Positions 1 through 7,784 of a stretch of DNA of 29,479 nt are shown in pieces (within the stretch, counting starts at the first letter, position 1; each line of letters begins with the position of its first letter). The stretch comes from UMGS363 sp051891935 (GTDB taxonomy: Bacteria; Bacillota; Clostridia; Oscillospirales; Ruminococcaceae). The notes under the pieces were generated by a model that was not told the DNA's origin, did no database searches, and saw nothing but the letters and a program-made list of their open reading frames with translations. Both the position numbers and the translations under genes were made by a program. Location: NCBI GenBank assembly GCA_051891935.1, contig JBJFFR010000171.1, positions 1 through 29,479 on the forward strand, written 5' to 3'.

Positions 1-54
1 GGGCGTATTATAGCCGCCGTATTTTATCCATAGGTTAAATGGTTATTAGTATTA
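1..54. repeat. Partial copy of palindromic intergenic repeat (right end only)
   Basis: The stretch TTAAATGGTTATTAGTATTA at 34-53 matches the right ends of the two complete elements at 22225-22332 and 26711-26832. Similarity extends inward: GCCGCCGTATTTTATCCATA here resembles GTCGGCTTGATTTTTCCATA at 26792-26810. The left half lies outside the window, so the size of this copy cannot be given. No gene was seen in this stretch. Confidence 0.5.
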
Positions 55-83
55 TATTGGTTTTTGTATTAATATGTTTTCTC

Positions 84-137
84 AAAAAAATATCCGCGAC
101 AAATGCTTTTCTAAACTGCTTCATTTGTCGCGGATAT
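84..137 (-). terminator. Bidirectional rho-independent terminator
   Basis: A perfect 16-bp inverted repeat (arms 90-105 and 122-137, starting ATATCCGCGACAAATG) has a 16-nt loop. Seven A residues at 84-90 give a U-tract on the minus transcript, placing it 27 nt past the lipoprotein stop codon. The plus side is also followed by a T-rich tract, so it can stop transcription from either direction. Confidence 0.88.
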
Positions 138-164
138 TATTTTTTCTATAAAATTATACTTTTA

Positions 165-812
165 TCAGCCGATCGCTGCTGTAAGGAGTTCTTCGGCTGC
201 TGCAGGATCCTCGCAAAGGAAGAAGTAAGCATAGCCGTCCTTTGCGCCTACGATAGAATTTGCTGCTCTTTCAACATCGTTGGGATAGAATGCGTCTGTG
301 TCCTGCGCCTTCTTCTGTCTTGCTGTAAGATCAGCCATAGCAGCATCCGTATCTGCTGCCTTGATGATGATGATCTCGCACATCTGCGCACTCATCGGGC
401 ACTGCATAGCGATAAGCTGCTCATAGTTTTCGTTGTTCTTGTCGAGGAGGAAGTAGTCGGAGAGGATAGACTCATCGCTAACTTCCGCAAGCATAGGCCA
501 GTTGGAGAGATCACCCATTGAAGCAAGTACAAGGTCGCGAAGAGGATTTACATTCTCTTCGTCAAACATCGGCATGAGGTCGATATCGCCTTCCTCGGTG
601 TAGTCGTCGTCTGTAACATCGTCTGTAACTTCTTCGGAAACATCTGCTGTATCATCAGTGGATTCGGTTGTTTCCTCTGTGATCTCTGTAACTGCTTCTG
701 TTACCGATTCGGTGGTTGTTTCAGTATTTGCAGCTTCGTTTTTGCTTGCACAGCCTGCAAGGAGGAGTCCTGTTATTGCGAGTGCAGCAACAGCGGCCAT
801 GATCTTTTTCAT
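165..812 (-). CDS. DUF4358 family lipoprotein
   Basis: This 215-residue protein is predicted to be exported and lipid-anchored. Residues 1-21 form a lipoprotein signal with lipobox LLLAGC, so Cys21 becomes the acylated N-terminus. Residues 25-75 are a Thr/Glu/Asp-rich disordered spacer. The rest resembles DUF4358 proteins of Clostridia: a region around LSDYFLLDKNN, then a stretch like 'AADTDAAMADLTARQKKAQ', ending in a segment around GAKDGYAYFFLCED. The family has no established biochemical function; small secreted lipoproteins of this type are common in Ruminococcaceae. The ATG start is preceded by AAAGGATG, and the gene is monocistronic, between its own promoter (895-922) and a terminator (84-137). 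Nothing in the neighbourhood tells its role. Confidence 0.82.
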   Translation of the reverse strand: MKKIMAAVAALAITGLLLAGCASKNEAANTETTTESVTEAVTEITEETTESTDDTADVSEEVTDDVTDDDYTEEGDIDLMPMFDEENVNPLRDLVLASMGDLSNWPMLAEVSDESILSDYFLLDKNNENYEQLIAMQCPMSAQMCEIIIIKAADTDAAMADLTARQKKAQDTDAFYPNDVERAANSIVGAKDGYAYFFLCEDPAAAEELLTAAIG

Positions 813-894
813 AAAAATACATCCTTTCGTTTTACGGACAGAATATTAATCTTCGTCCCTGTTGTTGTGCTTAGAATTCTTTAAGCGTAAGCCT

Positions 895-922
895 ATTATA
901 GCATATACAACAAAAAAATCAA
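895..922 (-). promoter_or_regulatory. Sigma-A promoter of the DUF4358 lipoprotein gene
   Basis: On the minus strand TTGATT (917-922) and a perfect TATAAT (895-900) are 16 bp apart. The predicted transcript has an 80-nt leader before the ATG at 812. Confidence 0.72.
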
Positions 923-1000
923 GGATATTTTGTTATTTTTAACCGAACTGTAACCATTTTTCCTTTTTTTATTAATCACCACAGGATTACTGTTACTTTT

Positions 1001-1960
1001 TTATTTGATGAGGATATATGCAAAATATGCAGCGTAGGAAGCAAGCATAGCCGCGCCGCCCCATCGTTTAAGGGTTTTGTCCTTGTTTGAAACGAGAACA
1101 AAGAGGATAACAAGCGCTGCAAAGGCAACGATCGAATCGAAATTAAAATTCATTGCATACGGTATCTCGGTTATGAGCGCCGTTGTGCCGAGGATAAAAA
1201 GAATATTGAAGAGATTACTTCCGACGATATTGCCGATAGCGATATCGCTGTTGCCCTTTCTTGCGGCAATAACCGAGGTAACAAGCTCGGGAAGCGAAGT
1301 ACCGAACGCAACGATCGTCAATCCGATAAGACGTTCGCTCATGCCGAATCTTGCGGCAATATAGCTTGCGCTGTCGACAGTCAAGTTGCTTCCGAGAACG
1401 ATCATCACACCGCCGCCGATGATAAGCAGTACAAGCAGCCATATTGGCTTCGGCTTTGCGTTTTCTCCGCCTTCTTCGGGCATATCGACAAGGTCAGTTC
1501 TGCCGTTTTTCGCCGATCGGAAAAGATACACCATAAAAATAAGCAGAAGCACCCAGAAAATGATACCGTCAACAAGACCTATCGAACCGCCGACATATCC
1601 GAGCACTGCAAGAAGCACTGTCGAGAACATAACGAACGGGAGCTCGATCTTATACGTTGAAGCCTGCATTTTTATCGGATGAATGGCTGCTGTCAGACCG
1701 AGAATAAGCAGCACGTTCATAATATTGCTTCCGAGCACATTTCCGACTGCAAGCGAAGCCGAGCCTTTAAGTGCCGAGGTTATGCTGACAGCTGCTTCGG
1801 GGGCGCTTGTTCCGAAAGCAACGATCGTCAGACCTATGATGATCTGCGGAATACCGAATTTATCGGCTACGCCTGCCGCACCGTCAACGAAAAAGTCTGC
1901 ACCTTTTATCAGCATAGCGAAACCGACAACGAGGAGAATGATCTGCAATAATAGTTCCAT
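1001..1960 (-). CDS. CaCA-family cation:proton/sodium antiporter (calcium/sodium antiporter type, YrbG-like); likely Mn2+-linked
   Basis: A 319-residue membrane antiporter with the two inverted alpha-repeats of the Ca2+/cation antiporter superfamily. Repeat 1 (about 43-88) has GLTIVAFGTSAPE with Glu55, then GNVLGSNIMN. Repeat 2 (about 213-258) has GLTIVAFGTSLPE with Glu225, then GNIVGSNLFN. These acidic residues coordinate the transported cation in the family. About ten hydrophobic segments are visible, with a short charged loop at 150-172; length is normal. The ATG start follows AAGGAAGG. The gene lies behind a yybP-ykoY riboswitch with its own terminator (1984-2133). That RNA class senses Mn2+ and often precedes Mn2+ exporters, so Mn2+ (or Ca2+/Mn2+) efflux is the inferred role. 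The substrate cannot be read from the sequence alone. Confidence 0.88.
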   Translation of the reverse strand: MELLLQIILLVVGFAMLIKGADFFVDGAAGVADKFGIPQIIIGLTIVAFGTSAPEAAVSITSALKGSASLAVGNVLGSNIMNVLLILGLTAAIHPIKMQASTYKIELPFVMFSTVLLAVLGYVGGSIGLVDGIIFWVLLLIFMVYLFRSAKNGRTDLVDMPEEGGENAKPKPIWLLVLLIIGGGVMIVLGSNLTVDSASYIAARFGMSERLIGLTIVAFGTSLPELVTSVIAARKGNSDIAIGNIVGSNLFNILFILGTTALITEIPYAMNFNFDSIVAFAALVILFVLVSNKDKTLKRWGGAAMLASYAAYFAYILIK

Positions 1961-1983
1961 AGATTTTACCTTCCTTTTTTATT

Positions 1984-2038
1984 AAAAAAGACTTTTAGTG
2001 CGCTGTGCCGTAAAACGGTATAATGCACTAAAAGTCTT
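1984..2038 (-). terminator. Riboswitch expression platform: intrinsic terminator
   Basis: A 14-bp perfect stem (arms 1988-2001 and 2025-2038) is followed on the minus strand by six U residues (A run at 1984-1989). Its 5' arm begins AAGACUUUU, the same bases that form the 3' strand of aptamer stem P1 (2030-2038). Aptamer and terminator are therefore mutually exclusive, which predicts that ligand binding lets transcription proceed into the antiporter gene. Confidence 0.88.
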
Positions 2039-2133
2039 GTTCTCATAACAGAGTGAACAGCCACGAACCGTATAACGTTCGGGGTATGTTGACTGTTCAT
2101 TCACGCAAAAATGCGTGACAACTACTCCCTTTT
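2030..2133 (-). promoter_or_regulatory. yybP-ykoY (manganese) riboswitch aptamer
   Basis: Read on the minus strand, the leader starts AAAAGGGAGUAG (2122-2133) and ends CAAGACUUUU (2030-2039), which pair as P1 in the manner of yybP-ykoY RNAs. Between them are a UCACGCA/UGCGUGA hairpin, the conserved-looking GUCAACAUACC segment, a long GAACAG...CUGUUC arm with an inner CGAAC/GUUCG stem, and a small CUC/GAG hairpin. That matches the four-way-junction architecture of the class, which is known to bind Mn2+. It sits directly upstream of a CaCA antiporter gene. Identification is by eye from conserved positions; a covariance-model search would settle it. Confidence 0.85.
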
Positions 2134-2143
2134 AATATTAAAA

Positions 2144-4339
2144 TCAGAATAACGGATTAAAGAAGTTAGCGTCAACCTCTATTGAGGGCTTGGACTCTTC
2201 CTTTTTAGCTTCCGGCTTTTCCTGTTCGGGTTCTGCTTTTTTATAGCGTGAGCTTGAACCGCCGTTCGACGGGATATTATCGGAATCTATCGAGCTCGTT
2301 GTCGGAGCAACAACATCGGGGAACTTGGTATTCTTCGAAGCTGATTTTGCATAAGCATAAGAAGACTTTCCGTGCTTCTTGATGTTGTACATTGCCTCAT
2401 CGGCTGCAGCAATGACCTCGTTGGTCGTCTTTCCGCTTTCAAAGAGGAATGCGATACCGATCGAACACTTGATATAAAGGCGCTTGTTTGTCGATTCGGA
2501 AATAAATCCGTTTCCGAGGATATCAATGATCTCCTGTGCGACCTTGCCGGCATCGCCGAAGAGTGCGAAATCCGTAACGCAGGCAACGAATTCATCGCCG
2601 CCGAATCGACCGGCAAAGCCTCGTTCAAAGGTGATCTCCTTAAGAGTATCGGCAACGAATTTAAGAACTTCATCTCCGCAGGCATGACCGAATTCATCGT
2701 TGAAATACTTGAAATCATCAAGGTCGATAAACATTACGGCATCGAGCGACTTCTTATACATTGCCGAAGAAAGCCTGTCGGTAACTGCCTTCAGGAAGCT
2801 TTCACGGTTATAAAGCTGTGTAAGGTTATCGTAATTTGCACGCTGGAGAAGGTGCATCTCACTCTTCTTTTCACGGTCGATATCAACGATAACGCCGACG
2901 ATCTTGGAGGGCGCTTCATTTCTGTCAAAGAACTTTGTAGCCTTTATCATTACCCATATAAAGTCGCCGTAGATGCTCTTTATACGGTATTCGCCCTGAA
3001 TGAAGTTCGCTTTCGGTCCGAGGATCCTGTCCATATCGTTAAGGTAGCGTTCTCTGTCGTCCTTATGAACTCTGACCTTATAGATAAAGCTTTCCTTGAG
3101 CGAATCGTCCTTTGCTCTGAAGCTGAACTTCTTATTGAAGTTTTTGGAAACAAATACAATATTTCGCTTGTAGTTGATCTCAAAGGTGATATTGTTGGTC
3201 ATCTCAACGATAGTACGATAGCGCTGTTCGCTCTCGCTGATATTGTCGAGGATAGTATTGAAGGAGTGACTGATATAGCTGAATTCATCCGATCTCGATT
3301 CATCAAAACGAGCGGAGCTGTTGCCCTTCTGCTTTTCGTTCAATACTTCGATATAGTCTTTTAACGGCTTTACGGCTCTTCCCGAAACGAAGAAAACAAT
3401 TATCAGCAGAGCAATACAAAGCACCGTTGCGAGCGATGTAATGGATGAATTAGACTGGCTCGTAATGCTTCTTATTCCCGACAGTTCGGTCGAAGCGACA
3501 AGATACCAGCCTGTATTTCCGACCGGAGAAGCGTAATAGCTTTGCCTTCCGCTGCTGTCACTGACAAGCGTATCGATGAAGCCCGCATTGTTTTCCGTGC
3601 GGAAAAGGTAGTTGAGCTGCTCGGTATAGCAGGAATAATTCCTTGTATTGGAATAGTGCGCAACGTTTTTGAAAGGATATTCAAGAACATTTCCGTCAGC
3701 GTCCATCAAGGAAACGATGGTGTATTTGTCGGTCTGGATATTATTGATGAATTTCTGCAGACCCTGGGAGTCGAACACAACGTAAACAACGCCGACCTTT
3801 TCATTTGTGCTTGAATAGATCACCTTTGAAACGGTAAAGGTCGGGGATTTCTTATTATTGTCGCTCGACACCGAAAAGCCGCTGATGCCTCCGTTTTTAA
3901 CAGCAAGCGCAAGCAGCTCCTTGTAATTCGGGAGCTTTTTTCCAAGACTGCTGTCATTAGCGGTGGAAGCAACAACGATACCCGAATTATTGATCAGCAT
4001 CGACTTTATGATGTTTCCACTCTTAGAAAAAATTTCCAGATCGTGCATAACTTCAAGATAACGGGGGTCATCTTCAGAAAGCTCGTAGCCGTCACTCGTT
4101 GTATCGGCAACATAATCGACAATACTCGGTGAAATAGAGATATTTTTAGTTGCAGATATCATTTCGGAACAGAGTGAATCAATATCCTCTGCCTGACTCT
4201 TGATGGCATAGTTCATATTTCTCTGCAAATAGTTATAGTTATCCCGTTTTATTGCTTTCGATGCAACGGAGCACACTATAATAACAGGTATGACAGTAAG
4301 CAATGACAAAACAGCCATCAGCTTCAACCGGATTTTCAA
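2144..4339 (-). CDS. Membrane-bound Cache-HAMP-PAS-GGDEF protein (predicted diguanylate cyclase)
   Basis: A 731-residue inner-membrane sensor predicted to make c-di-GMP from two GTP. Order: TM1 (about 7-27), extracellular double-Cache-type region (about 30-295), TM2 (about 302-319), HAMP starting GRAVKPL (320-372), PAS (about 372-490), GGDEF domain (about 500-665). The signature GGDEF (580-584) is intact and the upstream FIDLDDFKYFND metal-site segment is present, so it should be active. The RxxD inhibitory site normally nine residues before GGDEF is not visible. After the cyclase come about 65 Pro/Glu/Lys/Ser-rich residues ending in a hydrophobic FFNPLF. Translation starts at TTG, placed by GGGGTGAT three bases upstream of AAG-TTG. 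It has its own promoter (4468-4496). The antiporter riboswitch begins just past the stop codon. Confidence 0.9.
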   Translation of the reverse strand: MKIRLKLMAVLSLLTVIPVIIVCSVASKAIKRDNYNYLQRNMNYAIKSQAEDIDSLCSEMISATKNISISPSIVDYVADTTSDGYELSEDDPRYLEVMHDLEIFSKSGNIIKSMLINNSGIVVASTANDSSLGKKLPNYKELLALAVKNGGISGFSVSSDNNKKSPTFTVSKVIYSSTNEKVGVVYVVFDSQGLQKFINNIQTDKYTIVSLMDADGNVLEYPFKNVAHYSNTRNYSCYTEQLNYLFRTENNAGFIDTLVSDSSGRQSYYASPVGNTGWYLVASTELSGIRSITSQSNSSITSLATVLCIALLIIVFFVSGRAVKPLKDYIEVLNEKQKGNSSARFDESRSDEFSYISHSFNTILDNISESEQRYRTIVEMTNNITFEINYKRNIVFVSKNFNKKFSFRAKDDSLKESFIYKVRVHKDDRERYLNDMDRILGPKANFIQGEYRIKSIYGDFIWVMIKATKFFDRNEAPSKIVGVIVDIDREKKSEMHLLQRANYDNLTQLYNRESFLKAVTDRLSSAMYKKSLDAVMFIDLDDFKYFNDEFGHACGDEVLKFVADTLKEITFERGFAGRFGGDEFVACVTDFALFGDAGKVAQEIIDILGNGFISESTNKRLYIKCSIGIAFLFESGKTTNEVIAAADEAMYNIKKHGKSSYAYAKSASKNTKFPDVVAPTTSSIDSDNIPSNGGSSSRYKKAEPEQEKPEAKKEESKPSIEVDANFFNPLF
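2146..2175 (-). promoter_or_regulatory. Predicted promoter of the riboswitch-antiporter transcript, inside the 3' end of the GGDEF gene
   Basis: TTGACG (2170-2175) and TATTCT (2146-2151) are 18 bp apart on the minus strand. The predicted start near 2139 lies a few bases before the aptamer's first base (2133). The elements overlap the last codons and stop of the upstream gene, which would let the riboswitch RNA be made independently of it. The -10 matches consensus at only four of six bases. Confidence 0.5.
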
Positions 4340-4412
4340 CTTATCACCCCTTGTTTCGGAGAACAGCGCAGCATACAGCCGTCTTTTGCGACGGATAGGG
4401 CTGTAATATTAT

Positions 4413-4447
4413 GAAAAACTATAATTAACAGTTTTTTTAATAGTTAT
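4413..4447 (-). other. Stem-loop in the leader of the Cache-GGDEF gene, terminator-like
   Basis: On the minus strand AACUAUUAA pairs with UUAAUUAUAGUU (one bulge) and is followed by UUUUUC. It lies about 15 nt into the predicted transcript. A second stem-loop (4374-4405, UACAG/CUGUA with an inner CGUC/GACG stem) precedes the ribosome site. No known riboswitch family was recognised in this roughly 120-nt leader. Confidence 0.4.
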
Positions 4448-4467
4448 GGGAATATCTTATTTATAAT

Positions 4468-4496
4468 ATTTTAACATTTACTGATACATTTGTAAA
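4468..4496 (-). promoter_or_regulatory. Promoter of the Cache-GGDEF gene
   Basis: TTTACA (4491-4496) and TAAAAT (4468-4473) are separated by 17 bp on the minus strand. The leader to the TTG start at 4339 is about 120 nt. Confidence 0.6.
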
Positions 4497-4552
4497 CTGT
4501 TTTGCTCCATTTTTGGCAGAATAAACTAATAAACGTATATTTTTTGTGCAAT

Positions 4553-6628
4553 TTAAAGTTTATCTTTTTTCTTCGGCAGCTTATCATTTTTATCTCCGCC
4601 GTTGTCAAGAAGGACAAATACAACACCTGCAGCGACCGCAGCGGTGAGAACGATACCTATGACCTTCACAGCTTTCGGGACTGTTTGAGTTTCGGTTTCG
4701 GGAGCAGGCTCATCCGCTTCGGTTTTTGACACAGAAGTCACGATCTCGGTAATGGTCTCTCCAAGGTCATCCGTTCCCACAACGGAAATAGAGGTCTGTA
4801 CATTTTCCTCTGCACCGTCGTCAATGCTCTGCTTGGTCTGGGCGGTGACTTCAACGTGCTCGTGTTCGGCATTTGCCGAGGTGGAGCTTTGCGTTTTTGA
4901 AACAGAGGTCTCGCTTTCGTCGTCGTCATTGTCATCGTCATCGTTATTGTCATTGTCGTCGTCAACGTCATCGGGATCGTCAAAAATCTCTTCGCATTTG
5001 AATTCAAGCAGAGAAACGGAGAGCGGAGCGGCTGTGAATGTGAAGCTGTTGTCGGAAATGCTGATATTATCGTCCAAAAGCTCTATGTCGCTGTGCGTGC
5101 TGTCAAAGGAGTAAACAGCTGCTTTCTCAAAGTCGTAGCTTGAAGAGATCGTAAAATCCACAGGCATTTCAGCCGATGTTTTATTGATGAAGACTGCCTT
5201 GAGAGTGCTTTCATCGTCCGAATCTATCGAAGCGTAAACAGAATTGTCTTTTGTTCCGCCGTTATCGGTCTTAACGGAGGTATTTCCGTACGACGAGCCA
5301 TCACCGTCATAATTAGTATATATATTTATTGCCGATTTCTGATAGGGAAATTCTTCCTCATCGGGTTTAAGACAAGCCATATAGACGTTCTGCTCGCCGA
5401 AAATACCGAGCGCATCCGCTTCGGCTATGCCGCCGCTGATGTGGTTTCCGCCGCCGAAATCATACTCGGAGAAGGAAAGCTTTGTATCGGGGAAATACAT
5501 TCTTATCGAAGCCTGTATCGTCGGGATAAGCGGCGTGTGCTGCTTGTAGAGGATGGCACTGCTGCTGTTTTCGGTGTAATTCGGATCCCAGAGTATTCTC
5601 GGCGCCTGCATACGTTCCTCGTTGGCAAGCAGAGAATCCGTTCCGATTATCGGTTCAAGCAGGACACTTCTCGCTTCGGAGATAAAGTGAAGGTCGAGCA
5701 CATCGAGGAGCCTTGTTCCCGTCTGTTCGGAGGCTTTGGACATTTTATCGAGATAATAGTCAATAAACCACGAATAATTCGACTTATACTGCTCCCAGTC
5801 ATCCTGATTTTTAAGGCTGACAAAGGCTTCCAGTCCGCCTATTGACGGACCGTAGATAAGTGCGGTCGGATCGATCTTTTTTGCCGCACTCGCAAGGCTA
5901 ACCGACTTTGAAACCAGCGTTTCTGCGGTCATCGGAACAGGCGAAACGGCCGGATAGAGCGAATTCCAGTTTTCCGGCTCACTGTCAAGGAAATAGCCGT
6001 TTATGCCGCCGTCTGCAGCCGTACCGTATTTATAAACAAGTGCGCTGATATATTCATCCATAAAAACGGTATCGTCATAGACATCGGGCGCAGTAAGCAG
6101 GCTGTCGTTCTTTATGCAGCGCACGGAAGCAAAACGCTTCGGGGGATCATCGTCCGAAATAGCTCCGTTTGCGTCGTTCGCCACAAAGCCCATCATCTGC
6201 AGTGTAACATATCTTGACGGAATTCCGTATTTATCCGAACGTTCAACGAGCTGTCTTGTCAAAAGCGCAGGCTCGTTCCGCTCAAACGGCGGATATTCCT
6301 TAACAAGCGAAAGATCGTTTTTCATCCCGTCAAGAGCAGTCGAATTTGAAGCGTTGGTTTCCCAGTTGTAGGAAGATATCCTCGGGTCGGACTGCTTGAC
6401 GGAGTAAACGGTGACATCGTTCAGCCCGTAAACATCGTTTATTCCATAGATATATCGGCTGATATGCTTTTTATCGGCAGATGTGTCTATCGTTACGGAA
6501 TAACCTTCCGAAGCTGCTCCGTTATAAGCAGCGTCGGATGCGATCCCTGCATCGGTCAGCAGTATTGCTGCGCTTGCCGCAAGACAAACGGGACGAATTA
6601 TTCTATTTTTGAAATGACAATTTTTCAT
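4553..6628 (-). CDS. Glycoside hydrolase family 44 enzyme with C-terminal membrane anchor
   Basis: A 691-residue secreted enzyme predicted to hydrolyse beta-1,4-glucans (cellulose, xyloglucan or related), as GH44 members do. Residues 1-33 are a signal peptide. The domain opens with IDTSADKKHISRYIYGIN, typical of GH44. Glu217 in LDSEPENW fits the acid/base position and Glu388 in FSEYDFGGG fits the nucleophile. The barrel spans about 45-420, and a beta-sandwich follows to about 545. Then comes an acidic Asp/Asn run (549-570), a Thr/Ser/Glu spacer, one transmembrane helix (about 655-674) and a Lys-rich tail. No dockerin, CBM or LPXTG motif is visible, so the enzyme appears tethered to the cell membrane. 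It starts 33 nt after the permease stop with AGGAG upstream and no clear promoter or terminator between, so co-transcription with the exporter and permease is likely. Confidence 0.88.
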   Translation of the reverse strand: MKNCHFKNRIIRPVCLAASAAILLTDAGIASDAAYNGAASEGYSVTIDTSADKKHISRYIYGINDVYGLNDVTVYSVKQSDPRISSYNWETNASNSTALDGMKNDLSLVKEYPPFERNEPALLTRQLVERSDKYGIPSRYVTLQMMGFVANDANGAISDDDPPKRFASVRCIKNDSLLTAPDVYDDTVFMDEYISALVYKYGTAADGGINGYFLDSEPENWNSLYPAVSPVPMTAETLVSKSVSLASAAKKIDPTALIYGPSIGGLEAFVSLKNQDDWEQYKSNYSWFIDYYLDKMSKASEQTGTRLLDVLDLHFISEARSVLLEPIIGTDSLLANEERMQAPRILWDPNYTENSSSAILYKQHTPLIPTIQASIRMYFPDTKLSFSEYDFGGGNHISGGIAEADALGIFGEQNVYMACLKPDEEEFPYQKSAINIYTNYDGDGSSYGNTSVKTDNGGTKDNSVYASIDSDDESTLKAVFINKTSAEMPVDFTISSSYDFEKAAVYSFDSTHSDIELLDDNISISDNSFTFTAAPLSVSLLEFKCEEIFDDPDDVDDDNDNNDDDDNDDDESETSVSKTQSSTSANAEHEHVEVTAQTKQSIDDGAEENVQTSISVVGTDDLGETITEIVTSVSKTEADEPAPETETQTVPKAVKVIGIVLTAAVAAGVVFVLLDNGGDKNDKLPKKKDKL

Positions 6629-6661
6629 TGTTTTTCTCCTGTAAGAAAAAGGGACTTTGCA

Positions 6662-7771
6662 TTATATAAGAAATATGCTCACAAAGGCATACATTATTGC
6701 AAGAAGAGCAATATTTATCAGCAGGAAAACGCCGAGAAAGCGCGCAGACTTTGACTTTTCCACTGCGCTGTAAATACGAAGGGAGATAAGGCTCGCCATA
6801 GAAGCTACGGGAGTTCCAAGGCCGCCGACATCAACGCCGAGCAGAAGCTCCTTCCAGTTGTCGGTAAAGCTGCCCAGCATAACGGCAGCCGGAACGTTGC
6901 TTATGATCTGGCTCGTAACAACGGCGGCGAAGAATTCTCTGCCCGAAACGAGATTTTCGACAAATCCGTTCACGACGGAGATGTTCTTTATATTGCCGAC
7001 AAAGATGAAAAAGAAAATAAATGTCAGCAGCAGACCGTAGTCGATATCATAGAAAAGCTTCGGTTCGATTATAACAACGACCACGCACACCGAAACAAAA
7101 ACAACGAGCACATCGAGAACGCCGAAAACCGCAAGCATCGCAAGCACGAAAAGAACTGCATAAAGTGCGGTATATCGGGGATTTACGATATGTATCACCC
7201 CGTAATCATCGACAACTATCGGTTTGTTCGGCACAAGAGCCGCAAGAATAAGCACAAGGACAAGTCCTGCTGCGGCTGCCGGGAGCATAGTCGAAAAGAA
7301 ATCGGCGGACGATATCCCGTAATCGGTGAAGATAAGCAGATTCTGCGGATTTCCGAACGGCGTTGCCATGCTTCCGAGGTTCGCTGCGACCGTCTGCACA
7401 ACGACCGCATAGATAAGATATGCGGGATATTCCTCAAAAAACGGTATCAAGATCGGTACAAGCGCTATCAGCGACGCATCGTTCGTTACAAACATTGAAA
7501 GGAAGAACGTTATCGCCGAGAGTATGACGAGAGCCTTTCTTGTGCCGTAGATACGAGCTTTATCGATGAGGAAATACATTGCCTTTGCAAGAACGTTGTT
7601 CTGCTTCAAGCCTGCCGTTATAAGCATAAGACAAAAGAGTATCCCGATAACATCGGTGTCAACATACTGCACATAATCCGTCACGGGAACGAACGCACAG
7701 GATATAAGTGCAGCTATCAGTGCAATGAGCACCATAAGGTTTCTTTTTATAAAATCTTTGACTTCCGTCAT
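6662..7771 (-). CDS. SLC13/ArsB-NhaD superfamily ion transporter
   Basis: A 369-residue polytopic membrane protein with about ten hydrophobic segments, belonging to the ion transporter superfamily that includes ArsB, NhaD and SLC13/CitM carriers. Visible family-like segments are MFVTNDASLIALVPILIPF (a discontinuous membrane helix with the NDA/P motif), GSMATPFGNPQNLLIF in the first half, and VVTSQIISNVPAAVML in the second. The length is shorter than most family members (about 400-450) but both halves are present. Substrate is not predictable: anions such as arsenite, Na+/H+ exchange or dicarboxylates are all known in the superfamily. It follows the putative metal exporter by 13 nt with the same orientation, which suggests a shared ion-efflux or homeostasis role. 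Confidence 0.8.
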   Translation of the reverse strand: MTEVKDFIKRNLMVLIALIAALISCAFVPVTDYVQYVDTDVIGILFCLMLITAGLKQNNVLAKAMYFLIDKARIYGTRKALVILSAITFFLSMFVTNDASLIALVPILIPFFEEYPAYLIYAVVVQTVAANLGSMATPFGNPQNLLIFTDYGISSADFFSTMLPAAAAGLVLVLILAALVPNKPIVVDDYGVIHIVNPRYTALYAVLFVLAMLAVFGVLDVLVVFVSVCVVVVIIEPKLFYDIDYGLLLTFIFFFIFVGNIKNISVVNGFVENLVSGREFFAAVVTSQIISNVPAAVMLGSFTDNWKELLLGVDVGGLGTPVASMASLISLRIYSAVEKSKSARFLGVFLLINIALLAIMYAFVSIFLI

Positions 7772-7784
7772 TTTTGATGTTCCT

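Noticed and set aside
39..521. Plus-strand open frame of 160 codons over the lipoprotein gene
   Set aside because: Antisense to the DUF4358 lipoprotein gene, Cys-rich with no ribosome site, and it runs through the terminator hairpin at 84-137.
2372..3364. Plus-strand open frame of 330 codons
   Set aside because: Antisense to the Cache-HAMP-PAS-GGDEF gene, which has clear domains on the other strand; no ribosome site or domain seen.
4500..4552. Terminator after the GH44 gene
   Set aside because: No stem with a U-tract could be found in the A/T-rich sequence after the stop codon at 4553, so none is reported.
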